Source: Butyrivibrio sp. (GTDB lineage Bacteria > Bacillota > Clostridia > Lachnospirales > Lachnospiraceae). Taken from it: a DNA stretch of 37,378 bases. The first letter of the stretch is position 1. Each line of letters opens with the position of its first letter. Made by a program: the position numbers and the translations under genes. The notes under the pieces were generated by a model, which was given only the letters and a program-made list of their open reading frames with translations, was not told the origin of the DNA and did not search any database. Of this stretch, positions 24,757 to 33,303 are shown piece by piece. Location of the stretch: the NCBI GenBank assembly GCA_024694565.1, contig JAILJR010000073.1:1-37378 (forward strand), written 5' to 3'.

Positions 24757-26202
24757 TTAGCTGCGCCAGGTCCTGGGCTTGAGCATTATGAAGATAGGCA
24801 GAAGCTCCAGCCTTCCGGCAAGCATATCAAACATCAGAACTATCTTGGACAGGGCTGAAAACTGTGAGTAATTGCCGGTCGTGCCTACCATTCCAAGGCC
24901 TGGCCCTATGTTGTTAAGCGTAGCTATTACTGACGTAACTGTGGTCTGAAAGTCAAAGTTGTCCAGAGACACAAGTATTACAGACACAATCAGCGTTGCA
25001 ACATATATCCCCAGATATGCGGAAACCGACTTGACCGTCGTACCTGCAACAGGATGTCCGTCCATGAACACTCTTTTTACCGCCTTGGGATGGACCACAA
25101 AATTCAGCTCATTTCGCACGTTTCTTAAGACTATCAACACTCTGGAAAACTTGAAACCGCCGCCTGTCGACCCTGCACACGCTCCGATCAGTGAGAGTAC
25201 GCATAGCGACACCTTGGAAAACATGGGCCATTTGTCAAAGTCAAGCGTTCCAAAACCCGTAGTTGTCATGATCGAAGTAACGGTAAAAAGCGCATGATGA
25301 AGGCTCATTCCAAATGAGTCCTGAATACCGGCTCTGAAGATATTTATGCCTATAAGGAGCGAAGCGACAACAATCGTTCCAAGGTAATATTTTACCTCGT
25401 CAATTGCAAATGCCTCCTTCGGCTTTTTGTTGATAAGAAAATAATAAACCGTAAAGTTTACACCGCACAGCGCCATAAATATCGTGATAACTGACTGGGT
25501 GGCAAACGAGTATCCACCGATTCCGCTGTCCGTGACCGCAAAGCCTCCTGTTCCGACTGTGGAAAAAGAAAGGGTCACTGCCTCGTAAAGAGTCAGTCCT
25601 GTAAGCTTTAGCAGAATGATCTCAACAACAGTAATTGCACAGTATATAAGATAAAGAATCTTGGCAGTGTCCTTTACCTTTGGCACTATCTTACCAACAA
25701 CAGGCCCCGGGCTCTCAGCCCTCATAAGATGCATGCTGTAGCCGTCAGCCATTGGAACTACCGCTATCAGGAAAACCAGAACTCCCATTCCGCCGATCCA
25801 GTGGGTAAATGTCCTCCAGAACTGAACGCTCTTTTCCATTCCCTCGACTGTTGTAAGAATGCTGCCTCCCGTAGTGGTAAAGCCAGATACTGTCTCAAAC
25901 ATCGCATCCACAAAATTGGGAATCGCGTCTGTGAGGACAAACGGAACTGCACCGAGAATACTCATGATTATCCATGCAACGGCAGTTATTGTAAAACCCT
26001 CCTTTGCATAGATCACTGTGTTTTTGGGTTTATACCTGGAACCAACGTACCCTACGATAAGACAGATTGCTATCAGCATTAAAAAATCCTGAGCACTGTC
26101 ATATTCACGATACATAAGAGCCACAAAAAGCGGCAGAACCATAAGATATCCCATTACGCTAAGCAGTCTGCACAGCACATATCTTATCATTGAATGATTC
26201 AT
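24757..26202 (-). CDS. trkH: Potassium uptake protein TrkH/KtrB family
   Basis: 481 residues, about ten membrane segments. The four pore-loop repeats can be seen with their selectivity glycines: SGFTTTGGSIL (about 105-115), FSTVGTGGFAV (about 215-225), MTTTGFGTLDF (about 310-320) and TLNNIGPGLGMVG (about 430-442). GACAGSTGGGFKFSR is the conserved intramembrane-loop region. It imports potassium and is gated by the TrkA protein encoded 187 nt upstream on the same strand. The ribosome site is weak (GGTGG). Confidence 0.96.
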   Translation of the reverse strand: MNHSMIRYVLCRLLSVMGYLMVLPLFVALMYREYDSAQDFLMLIAICLIVGYVGSRYKPKNTVIYAKEGFTITAVAWIIMSILGAVPFVLTDAIPNFVDAMFETVSGFTTTGGSILTTVEGMEKSVQFWRTFTHWIGGMGVLVFLIAVVPMADGYSMHLMRAESPGPVVGKIVPKVKDTAKILYLIYCAITVVEIILLKLTGLTLYEAVTLSFSTVGTGGFAVTDSGIGGYSFATQSVITIFMALCGVNFTVYYFLINKKPKEAFAIDEVKYYLGTIVVASLLIGINIFRAGIQDSFGMSLHHALFTVTSIMTTTGFGTLDFDKWPMFSKVSLCVLSLIGACAGSTGGGFKFSRVLIVLRNVRNELNFVVHPKAVKRVFMDGHPVAGTTVKSVSAYLGIYVATLIVSVILVSLDNFDFQTTVTSVIATLNNIGPGLGMVGTTGNYSQFSALSKIVLMFDMLAGRLELLPIFIMLKPRTWRS

Positions 26203-26389
26203 GTCAATTCACCACCATGAGAATTTCGTAAGACTTCTTCCGTCACAATTCTTCCCCTGAAGCCTTGTATGAGACTAAGTATGATGTGAGCAGGTCCCGC
26301 ATCATATTATCAGCCGACCAAAGAATGTTTTCGGCCGGCTGCTTCAGGAATCGGAATAGCATTCACAATTCCTTATCGGAAGAACATTT
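26203..26389. other. Foldable gap between trkA and trkH
   Basis: No gene. Several inverted pairs are nested: TTCTTCCG (26237-26244) with CGGAAGAA (26377-26384); CCTGAAGC (26258-26265) with GCTTCAGG (26341-26348); and CAGCCG with CGGCTG in the middle. TCACAATTC also occurs twice. The whole gap could fold as one long imperfect stem and may tune trkH relative to trkA. Confidence 0.45.
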
Positions 26390-27748
26390 TTACGCAAGAA
26401 TGTCGTTTATATCCTTAAGTCCGCCCAGAGTTGTCACTACAATGACAGCGTCCCTGTCGCGGATAATACTTTCACCACTTGGAGAAATGATCTCGCCGTA
26501 ATGATTTATACATGCGATAAGAATTCCCTTTTTGAGCTTAAGCTTTGCAAGCGGCACACCTATCACAGGGCTTCCGGATCTCACGATGAATTCGAGCGCT
26601 TCAACCATACCATCATTGAGCTTGTAGAGAGTCTCTATGTTGCTTTCCTGCGATGCAGACATTCCGCGGACAAACTGTACGATACGCTCTGCTGTTATGT
26701 TCTTGGGATAAATGATGCTTCCGATTCCGAGTGAGCCGATTATGTCACCGTAGTTTACCCTGTGTACCTTGGTCAGGATTTTGGCCCTGGGATTGATGCT
26801 CTTTACATACATGGAGAGCATGATGTTCTCCTCGTCAAGGTTTGTGAGAGCCACAAAAGAATCCGTCCTTGTGACGCCCTCCTCCATAAGCATATCCTTG
26901 TCGGTTCCATCGCCATTAATGATAAGGGCCTGAGGCAGAATGTCTGTCAGCTCCTTGCATCTTGCTGCATCCTTCTCAAAGATGGTGACATCTATGCCCA
27001 GGGTTATAAGCTGCATGGCAAGATATACACCTGTCTCGCCTCCGCCTATGATAATGGTGGAGTGGACTCTTGCAGTAGGCAGACCCAGCTTCCTGAAAAA
27101 GCTCATTATATTCTTGCTGGCACCGATTATTGTTATCTCATCACCCGAGCGTATGATAAAGCTTCCATCCGGGATATAGACATCGCTGTTTCTGTTAACC
27201 ACTGCGATGACAACATGCTTTTTGAGGTCCGGAGGTATATCCTTCAGGGCCAGATCGCACAGCCTTGAGTGCTCATCGATCACAAGCTTGACCAGCTCTG
27301 TCCGCCCTCTTGCAAAGGTTTCGATCTTGGTCGCTGAAGGGAGCTTCAATAAGCGTTCACATTCAGAAGCTGCTGCCTCTTCAGGATTAATTACCATTGA
27401 AAGCCCCAGCTCCTCCTTGATGAAATTGATCTCCTTCTTGTAGACAGGGTTCCTGACCCTGGCTATGGTGTGGCAGTTACCTGCCTTCTTGGCTATAAGG
27501 CAGCAAAGGAGGTTCAGCTCATCTGAATCAGTAACCGCTATCATGAGGTCTGCACTCTCTATCCCGGCATCCTTCATTATTGAATAGCTGGCACCGTTTC
27601 CGACAATTCCCATTACGTCCAGACTGTTGACCGCGTTCTGGACCACACTGCTCTTTTCTTCTATTACTGTTATGTTGTGACCTTCACTGCTAAGCTGCTG
27701 TACAAGGGCAAAACCCACATTTCCGCAGCCCACTATGATAATCTGCAT
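26390..27748 (-). CDS. trkA: Trk potassium transport regulatory protein TrkA (two RCK domains)
   Basis: 452 residues, the double-length TrkA form. The first Rossmann fold starts MQIIIVGCGNVGFALVQQLSSEGHNITVIEE, and the second is at about residue 225 (IIIGGGETGVYLAMQLITLGIDVTIFEKD). Each is followed by an RCK_C domain (RLCDLALKDIPPDLKKHVVIAVV and VIGVPLAKLKLKKGILIACI). It binds nucleotides on the cytoplasmic face and gates TrkH. ATG 27748 has an ideal CGGAGG 6 nt upstream; the open frame runs on to 27796 without a better start. Confidence 0.97.
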   Translation of the reverse strand: MQIIIVGCGNVGFALVQQLSSEGHNITVIEEKSSVVQNAVNSLDVMGIVGNGASYSIMKDAGIESADLMIAVTDSDELNLLCCLIAKKAGNCHTIARVRNPVYKKEINFIKEELGLSMVINPEEAAASECERLLKLPSATKIETFARGRTELVKLVIDEHSRLCDLALKDIPPDLKKHVVIAVVNRNSDVYIPDGSFIIRSGDEITIIGASKNIMSFFRKLGLPTARVHSTIIIGGGETGVYLAMQLITLGIDVTIFEKDAARCKELTDILPQALIINGDGTDKDMLMEEGVTRTDSFVALTNLDEENIMLSMYVKSINPRAKILTKVHRVNYGDIIGSLGIGSIIYPKNITAERIVQFVRGMSASQESNIETLYKLNDGMVEALEFIVRSGSPVIGVPLAKLKLKKGILIACINHYGEIISPSGESIIRDRDAVIVVTTLGGLKDINDILA

Positions 27749-27768
27749 ATAAAGCCTCCGAAAGTATG

Positions 27769-27805
27769 CGATCTCCCGGCAGAACAGGGAGCGCATCCTG
27801 CATTA
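27769..27805. other. Leader hairpin of trkA
   Basis: GCGATCTCCC and GGGAGCGC around about 10 nt form an imperfect GC-rich stem in the trkA leader, between the promoter and the ribosome site. No known riboswitch consensus was recognised. Confidence 0.35.
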
Positions 27806-27868
27806 CACAGGATTATTGAACACATTTCACCTATGCGTTCAAGAAGTCAAAAAAGACATATGCTAACA

Positions 27869-27896
27869 ATTATACTTCATTTATTAAAATAGTCCA
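27869..27896 (-). promoter_or_regulatory. Likely trkA promoter
   Basis: On the minus strand: -35 TGGACT (27891-27896), 16-bp spacer, -10 TATAAT (27869-27874). The leader would be about 115 nt. It overlaps the gap just after the glycosyltransferase stop at 27902. Confidence 0.5.
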
Positions 27897-27901
27897 GTAC
27901 T

Positions 27902-28927
27902 TTAAATATCCAGATCACTCAGCTCGCCTGCCTCACGCTCGTAGTCAAGTGCCTGCTCATCATTACCAAGCTTTCTGTAGCATTTTGCAAGCGCAAGCCT
28001 CGGAAGCTTGCCGTTTCTCTGGGCATCGATGATACTGCTACACTCGTAGGCAGCGTTATAATACCATACTATGGCTTCGTCAATGTCGCCCTTTCCAAAA
28101 TAATAATCGCCCAGCTCATAGCACATCTCACTGGACATCTCAGTGACCGCATCCTTTATCGCATATTTGAGGAGAGCCTGTGTATCATCCTCAAGAACTG
28201 CTATGTGTACCAGAACGCAGCATGCTTCCTTTATCTCATCAAGGCTCCTCTCATGGTCAAGCACAGCTGTTTTGAAGAAATCCTTTGCCTTAAGAAAGTC
28301 CTCGTCATTTCCCGCCATAAAGAGCTCTCTGACGTACATGCTGTGGAGCCTCTTTGAAAAATGTCTTCCTGCCGCAGCAGCCCTTCTGAATGCCTCCAGA
28401 TCGCGCTCAGCATGGTTTCTGGCAGGTCTGTGTATTATCTCGATCTCACTGTTGCACACAACCGGCTCAAGCGCTACCTGCTCATGAATGGGGTCCTCCC
28501 AGATAAAGCTCCTGGCTCTTTTAAAGAGCTTGGGCCTCAGCTCCCTGTCATAGTTGTATACAGTCCTGTAGGCAAGCTGGTTGCAGTAATACATCTGGAC
28601 AATATCGATATTGAGCTCAGCGAGATCGGCCTTCAGGTCAAAGAACCTCTGCCTGTTCTCTTCGTCAATCTCCTCATCCGCATCGGCCACATATATATAA
28701 TCACAGGTAGCCAGTGAAAAAGAGTAGTTTCTTGCTTCAGAAAAGTCCCCGGTCCATTTAAAGTGCTCAACCCTGGCACCATGCTTTCTGGCAACCTCCG
28801 TGGTATTATCAGTCGAACCTGTATCAACGACAATCATCTCATCAACAATTCCCTTGAGGCTCATCAAGCACCTCTCCAGTTTATCTTCCTCATTTTTAAC
28901 TATCATGCAAAGACTGATCGTTACCAT
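27902..28927 (-). CDS. Family 2 glycosyltransferase with C-terminal TPR-like helices
   Basis: 341 residues. The GT-A domain begins ISLCMIVKNEEDKLERCLMSL, then IVVDTGSTDNT (nucleotide-sugar binding) and YVADADEEID with the metal-binding DxD (Asp82, Asp84). The acceptor half includes HIHEQV-like HRPARNHAERDLEAFRR. Residues about 200-341 are helical repeats (LGDYYFGKGDIDEAIVWYYNAAYEC and LALAKCYRKLGNDEQALDYERE), typical of TPR. The combination is common in Firmicute enzymes that glycosylate peptides or surface polymers; the acceptor is unknown. ATG 28927 is preferred over 28951 because AGAGGG lies 5-10 nt upstream. Confidence 0.88.
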   Translation of the reverse strand: MVTISLCMIVKNEEDKLERCLMSLKGIVDEMIVVDTGSTDNTTEVARKHGARVEHFKWTGDFSEARNYSFSLATCDYIYVADADEEIDEENRQRFFDLKADLAELNIDIVQMYYCNQLAYRTVYNYDRELRPKLFKRARSFIWEDPIHEQVALEPVVCNSEIEIIHRPARNHAERDLEAFRRAAAAGRHFSKRLHSMYVRELFMAGNDEDFLKAKDFFKTAVLDHERSLDEIKEACCVLVHIAVLEDDTQALLKYAIKDAVTEMSSEMCYELGDYYFGKGDIDEAIVWYYNAAYECSSIIDAQRNGKLPRLALAKCYRKLGNDEQALDYEREAGELSDLDI

Positions 28928-29051
28928 ATATACCCTCTCTGTTGAACTCAAATTTCTAAACTAATTTAATAACTATTTTAATGGTAACTTTTTAAGTGAT
29001 TTTTTTCAACCTCTTGCGAGCTCTGCAGATACAACTTTCATTTGCATTGTT

Positions 29052-29127
29052 GCAATTCAGTTGCCAGCCAGCCGGAGGAGACCACCGCAAGTGTAAGTCT
29101 GCCCCGGCTGGTTGGCAACTGAATTGT
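29052..29127 (+). repeat. Short palindromic element D
   Basis: Arms 29052-29075 and 29104-29127 (24 nt, two mismatches) around a 28-nt loop with TAAGTCTGC at 29094-29102. The arm carries GTTGCCAG where A and B have GTGGTCAG, with matching changes in the other arm. It lies between the divergent glycosyltransferase and MBOAT genes, ending 3 bp before the likely MBOAT -35 box. Confidence 0.9.
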
Positions 29128-29130
29128 AAC

Positions 29131-29159
29131 TTTTCATTACTTCAACTATATGATAGAAT
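29131..29159 (+). promoter_or_regulatory. Likely promoter of the MBOAT cluster
   Basis: -35 TTTTCA (29131-29136), 17-bp spacer, -10 TAGAAT (29154-29159). A leader of about 63 nt follows. Element D abuts its upstream side. Confidence 0.45.
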
Positions 29160-29180
29160 ACATTCGATATTACAAGAATT

Positions 29181-29202
29181 AAAGGCGGCAGTTTGCCGCT
29201 TT
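29181..29202 (+). other. Leader hairpin before the MBOAT gene
   Basis: AAAG-G-CGGCA (29181-29190) pairs with TGCCG-CTTT (29194-29202) around GTT, with one bulged G. TCTAATATTTTT follows, so it could act as a weak attenuator 27 nt before the start codon. Confidence 0.45.
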
Positions 29203-29228
29203 CTAATATTTTTAAGAAGGTATGCCAT

Positions 29229-30671
29229 ATGCAGTTTGTATCTTTTGACTTTATTGCTGTGCTTCCGCTGGTGGCACTTATTACTTATTTTATACCTCAG
29301 AAATACAGATATATATGGATGCTGGTGATAAGTGCTGCTTTTTATGCTTCTCTTTCGCTTATTGCGCTCCCGGTGCTGCTTATCAATATCGTTATTACCT
29401 ATTTTTCAGGAATTATGATTGATAAAAATGTAAAGAAGGCAGGGACATCGTCAGACGATGAAAAGGATGCAAAATCCGGCAATACTGCCGGGATGATTCT
29501 TGCAGCGGCAATTGTTGTTGAACTGGGACTTATGCTGCTTCTTCGAAGTGACAGGATATTTAATGTTATCGGGATTTCTTTTTTTACTCTGAAATCAGTC
29601 GGATATCTTGTTGATGTATATAAGGGGAAGCAGGAGGCTGAGAAGGACTTTCTTATTCTTGCGCTGTTTGTATCGTTTTTCCCGCAGGTTCTGTCGGGGC
29701 CTATCGACAGGGCGGGACTTCTTATTCCTCAGCTCAAAGCTCCCGTATCGGTTGATTTTGACAGACTTCGGGATGGTTTTTTGCAGATGCTCTGGGGCTA
29801 TTTCTTAAAGCTTGTTATTGCAGACAGGCTGTCCATCTTTGTCAATGAAGTATACGCCGCTCCCGAATCTTTCGAGGGCACAATCATTGCCATCGCAACC
29901 TTATTTTATACCTTCGAGATATACTGTGATTTTGCAGGGTACTCTTCCATTGCCATTGGCACCGCCAGGCTCCTTGGAATAGATGTGAACAAAAATTTTG
30001 ACTGTCCATATCTTTCAAAAAGCATCCCTGAGTTCTGGAGGCGTTGGCACATCTCACTTTCAAGCTATCTCAAGGACTATGTCTACATTCCTCTGGGCGG
30101 AAGCCGGAAAGGGACAAACCGCAAGTACTTAAATATACTGATCGTCTTTGCCGTGAGCGGAATATGGCACGGAAGTGCCCTTACTTTTCTTGTGTGGGGA
30201 CTTTTGCATGCACTGTATCAGATAGCCGGTTACCTGACCGCTCCTTTCAGAGAAAAAGCCATGGCAGCCTTAATGCTTGAAAAGGATGCATTCTCCCACA
30301 AACTTATAAGCGTACTGTTTACTTTTTTCCTTGTGAATCTGGCCTGGGTCTTCTTTAGGGCCTCAAGTCTTTCGCAGGCACTTTTGATAATCAGAAAGAG
30401 CTTTGAATTTACACCCTGGGTGCTTTCCGACAACTCCCTTTACCATGTGGGGCTGTCCCGTGCAAGTCTGGGAGTCGGTGCACTTGGCATCCTGATAATG
30501 ACAGTTGCCGATATAATCAGCTTACGCGGAGTTCTGCTGCGCAGCTTCATATTGAAACAGGCCCTCTGGCTTCGCTGGCTGATCATGATCACTGCCATTC
30601 TGTTCATCTTTATCTTTGGAATCTGGGGCAGCGGCTACAATGCCTCAAGCTTTATTTATCAGCAATTCTGA
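29229..30671 (+). CDS. MBOAT-family membrane O-acyltransferase (AlgI/DltB-like)
   Basis: 480 residues, about ten to twelve membrane segments. Core motifs are PQVLSGPIDRAGLLIPQL (152-169), EIYCDFAGYSSIAIGTARLLG (230-250), EFWRRWHISLSSYLKDYVYIPLGG (268-291, with His274) and GIWHG with the catalytic histidine His314. Such proteins move acyl groups, usually acetyl, across the membrane onto extracellular polysaccharide or teichoic acid, with an SGNH protein completing the transfer. The start ATG 29229 has AAGAAGG 6 nt upstream; the frame extends to 29193 without a better site. The SGNH gene begins 13 nt after its stop. Confidence 0.95.
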   Translation: MQFVSFDFIAVLPLVALITYFIPQKYRYIWMLVISAAFYASLSLIALPVLLINIVITYFSGIMIDKNVKKAGTSSDDEKDAKSGNTAGMILAAAIVVELGLMLLLRSDRIFNVIGISFFTLKSVGYLVDVYKGKQEAEKDFLILALFVSFFPQVLSGPIDRAGLLIPQLKAPVSVDFDRLRDGFLQMLWGYFLKLVIADRLSIFVNEVYAAPESFEGTIIAIATLFYTFEIYCDFAGYSSIAIGTARLLGIDVNKNFDCPYLSKSIPEFWRRWHISLSSYLKDYVYIPLGGSRKGTNRKYLNILIVFAVSGIWHGSALTFLVWGLLHALYQIAGYLTAPFREKAMAALMLEKDAFSHKLISVLFTFFLVNLAWVFFRASSLSQALLIIRKSFEFTPWVLSDNSLYHVGLSRASLGVGALGILIMTVADIISLRGVLLRSFILKQALWLRWLIMITAILFIFIFGIWGSGYNASSFIYQQF

Positions 30672-30684
30672 GGTTTGGATTATT

Positions 30685-32172
30685 ATGAAGATTAAACTAT
30701 CAAGCGCCATAAAAACCGGATTGTTCCTTGCTACTACTTCTGTCTGTCTCTTAGCAGCCTCAGCTGTTTTAAGGAGCAAGGAAAGCGATTATAAGTACGC
30801 TGATTTTTTTACAAATGCAGATAAGATAGATGTGCTGTTCATAGGCTCATCCCACGTCATAAATGCCATCAATCCCGTTGAGCTTTTTGACAACTTCGGG
30901 ATCACAAGCTACAACATGGGCGGTCACGGCTCTGTGATGCAGGCCACTTACTGGGAGCTGCAGCAGGCTCTTGAATTCTGCAGGCCCAAATGCGTAGTCG
31001 TGGATACCTATATGCTGCAGAAGGACTATCAGTATCTGGACACAATGGACGAGGATTACTCTGATTCGGACAGAGAGACCTCTGTCGCCCAGCTACACCT
31101 CAACATGGACTGCTGGCCACTTACGGATGTTAAATCCGCTGCCATAAAAGACCTCATAGAGGACCCCGATATTCAGAAGCAGTTTTTTGCTGACTTCTAC
31201 GTCTATCACAACAGGTGGGAGGAGCTTAACTCCGAAGACTATAAGGTTCTTTTAGGGCAAAGTGACAGGAATCCCCTCTATGGTGCTGAGATGAGATATG
31301 AAATGGAGCTTGCTCCGAACCTGGGTGTGGATATCCCGGATGAAGAGGTGCTTGAAGATGAAAGTGTCGGCACCATGTATCTTCGACGTATCATCGAGTC
31401 ATGCCAAGCCAACGGTATCGACGTCCTCGTCACTTACCTTCCCTGCAGCACTGATGATTCCGACAAAAGAGCTGACAACACAGCGCATATGATTGCAAAT
31501 GAATACGGTGTTCCCTTCGTCAATATGCTCAAGGAGGATGTCATTGACTTTTACACAGACCTCAATGACACAGGTCATCTGAATGCTATCGGTGCTCTCA
31601 AGGCATCGGACTATCTGGGTGATGTCATTGCTAAGAGGGGGATAGTTCCCGATCACCGCGGCGACCCTGCCTACGCTGACTGGCAGGCGCGCGCATACCT
31701 CTACAACAGTGCCCTTAACAGTCTGGCAGTTGAAAGTGAGAACATTTACAAGCAGCTCCACTTCCTGTCCCTTGGCGGCGTAAGCTCGATAGTGTACATA
31801 AATGACGGTTCCGAAGCCTTTGGTGATACTTTCTTCAAGAAGCTCATCGGAAACATCGCAGGTTCTGATGCAATAATCTCGAATACAGACGGTCCCTACA
31901 TCCTCATAAATGATGCGGGTACAAAAAAGGTATACGAAGCATCGGCTGAAAAAGAACTGGCAGGAATAAAAACAAGCATAGGGACACTTAATTATCTGCC
32001 GGTAGATCATCTTATCAGGCTGCTCTATGCCGATGAGGATCCTGACACAAATTATCTCTATGATGACGAAAAGCTGAACTACGATATACAGGTGATAGCC
32101 TACGACAATGAAACAGGTGAAATACTCTCACACAGCTACTACAAATCGTATGGATGTAACTACAGCCAATAA
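30685..32172 (+). CDS. SGNH-hydrolase-like membrane-anchored protein, partner of the MBOAT acyltransferase
   Basis: 495 residues from ATG 30685. One N-terminal membrane helix (about 10-30) leaves the rest outside the cell. Block I is DVLFIGSSHVINAINP, with the nucleophile probably Ser56 (GSS). The invariant Gly block is YNMGGHGSVMQ, and block V has Asp294 and His297 in DLNDTGHLNAIG. This matches the AlgJ/AlgX/DltD-type catalytic proteins that accept an acyl group from MBOAT and place it on the polymer. The C-terminal ~170 residues (after about 325) have no motif I recognise and read like a separate alpha/beta domain. GAGG lies 11 nt before the ATG. Confidence 0.87.
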   Translation: MKIKLSSAIKTGLFLATTSVCLLAASAVLRSKESDYKYADFFTNADKIDVLFIGSSHVINAINPVELFDNFGITSYNMGGHGSVMQATYWELQQALEFCRPKCVVVDTYMLQKDYQYLDTMDEDYSDSDRETSVAQLHLNMDCWPLTDVKSAAIKDLIEDPDIQKQFFADFYVYHNRWEELNSEDYKVLLGQSDRNPLYGAEMRYEMELAPNLGVDIPDEEVLEDESVGTMYLRRIIESCQANGIDVLVTYLPCSTDDSDKRADNTAHMIANEYGVPFVNMLKEDVIDFYTDLNDTGHLNAIGALKASDYLGDVIAKRGIVPDHRGDPAYADWQARAYLYNSALNSLAVESENIYKQLHFLSLGGVSSIVYINDGSEAFGDTFFKKLIGNIAGSDAIISNTDGPYILINDAGTKKVYEASAEKELAGIKTSIGTLNYLPVDHLIRLLYADEDPDTNYLYDDEKLNYDIQVIAYDNETGEILSHSYYKSYGCNYSQ

Positions 32173-32200
32173 AACGCCGAAAGGAAAAGCAATAATATAG

Positions 32201-33265
32201 ATGTCAAAACATAAGTTTTTTTCGCTGACATTTCTTACACTGTCAGCCATTGTTCTGCTTGCCGGCTGTGGTAAGAGCTCCACTGACAGCTCCTCCTCTG
32301 CTGCCTTTGACAAGAAAGAATATCTGAAGGAATCAACTTCGGTATTGAATGACATAACTCTGGAGGAGGCCGCCGGTATCCTCGAGCCGCAAACCGTTCT
32401 GGATAATCATCCAACCCTGAGCGTGCCCACTTACATAACGCAGATCGATGGTGTCTGGTTTATCGTGGACTGCTATCACGACAGGGTCATCTACTCAGAA
32501 CAGCTCGGACTCCCCATCGAGGACTGGAAGATCATGATCGGCATGACAAGCCAGCCCCACACAATAGCAAGCGACGGAAAGGTCTATCTTCTGGATGACA
32601 CCGAAAACAACCGGGTCATAGTTTTTGAAAAGGCAGAGGGTAAATTCATTGCAACACAGTACTTTGAAGATATAGGAGTACGTCCTCACTACACTGTTTA
32701 TGATGAAAATACCTCCACCTTCTACGTGTGGAGTTCTGAAAACGGGGAGATGTACCTTTTCAGGCACCCTGAGGATTCCACCAAAATGTATCTGACTGAA
32801 ATAAGAAAGATAGATGAGCTCTCAGACCTGTATGTGAGATCCTTTACCATTATCGGCGACGAAATACTGTTTGTGTCCGGCGTCAGCAAGGATGGCACTC
32901 CGGGTACTGTGCTCAAGTGTGACCTTAACACCTTCAAGGTCAAAAAGAGCTACACAGTTCCTGACGAGCTTGCCGGTATGGTGCAGATAACTCCAATTGA
33001 CGACATGTTCTATATAACAACTTCGACGGATCTCTACGGCAATCAGGACTACGCTACAATTGTAAGGACCTCTTCTCTCGAGGAGCTTTCTGATGGCAAA
33101 TACGAAGATATTTACGCCGATTATTTTGTTGGCGGAGGTACTCCCTACTACATCTCGCAGGTGGGAGACACCTATTATCTCACAGAGCACAGACTGCCGG
33201 GGCACTCAATATGGAGCTTCAAAGTCAAAGACGGATCGGTCACAGACGTGACCGCCCTATATTAA
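32201..33265 (+). CDS. Lipoprotein with beta-propeller-like repeats, third gene of the acylation cluster
   Basis: 354 residues. The lipobox LLAGC gives lipidated Cys23, followed by a Ser-rich linker. From about 65 on, strands repeat in the pattern of NHL/WD-like blades: ITQIDGVWFIVDCYHDRVIYSE, HTIASDGKVYLLDDTENNRVIVFE, HYTVYDENTSTFYVWSSENGEMYLF, FTIIGDEILFVSGVSKDG, ITPIDDMFYITTSTDLYG and ISQVGDTYYLTEH. That suggests a six- or seven-bladed propeller on the cell surface; catalytic residues were not recognised. It starts 28 nt after the SGNH gene and ends just before a strong terminator, so it belongs to the MBOAT transcript. It may bind the polymer or product. Function inferred only. Confidence 0.75.
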   Translation: MSKHKFFSLTFLTLSAIVLLAGCGKSSTDSSSSAAFDKKEYLKESTSVLNDITLEEAAGILEPQTVLDNHPTLSVPTYITQIDGVWFIVDCYHDRVIYSEQLGLPIEDWKIMIGMTSQPHTIASDGKVYLLDDTENNRVIVFEKAEGKFIATQYFEDIGVRPHYTVYDENTSTFYVWSSENGEMYLFRHPEDSTKMYLTEIRKIDELSDLYVRSFTIIGDEILFVSGVSKDGTPGTVLKCDLNTFKVKKSYTVPDELAGMVQITPIDDMFYITTSTDLYGNQDYATIVRTSSLEELSDGKYEDIYADYFVGGGTPYYISQVGDTYYLTEHRLPGHSIWSFKVKDGSVTDVTALY

Positions 33266-33298
33266 AAAAACAGTTGCCTCAAAGGCAACTGTTTTTTT
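33264..33298. terminator. Bidirectional terminator between the acylation cluster and prfB
   Basis: Seven A, a 9-bp stem (CAGTTGCCT / AGGCAACTG) with a 3-nt loop, then seven T. It works on both strands: it overlaps the stop codon of the lipoprotein gene and lies 5 nt beyond the prfB stop. Confidence 0.93.
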
Positions 33299-33303
33299 AA
33301 TCT

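Noticed and set aside
27749..27868. A c-di-AMP (ydaO-type) riboswitch in the trkA leader
   Set aside because: Potassium genes often have one, but the leader is short and shows only a simple hairpin; the conserved cores were not recognised.
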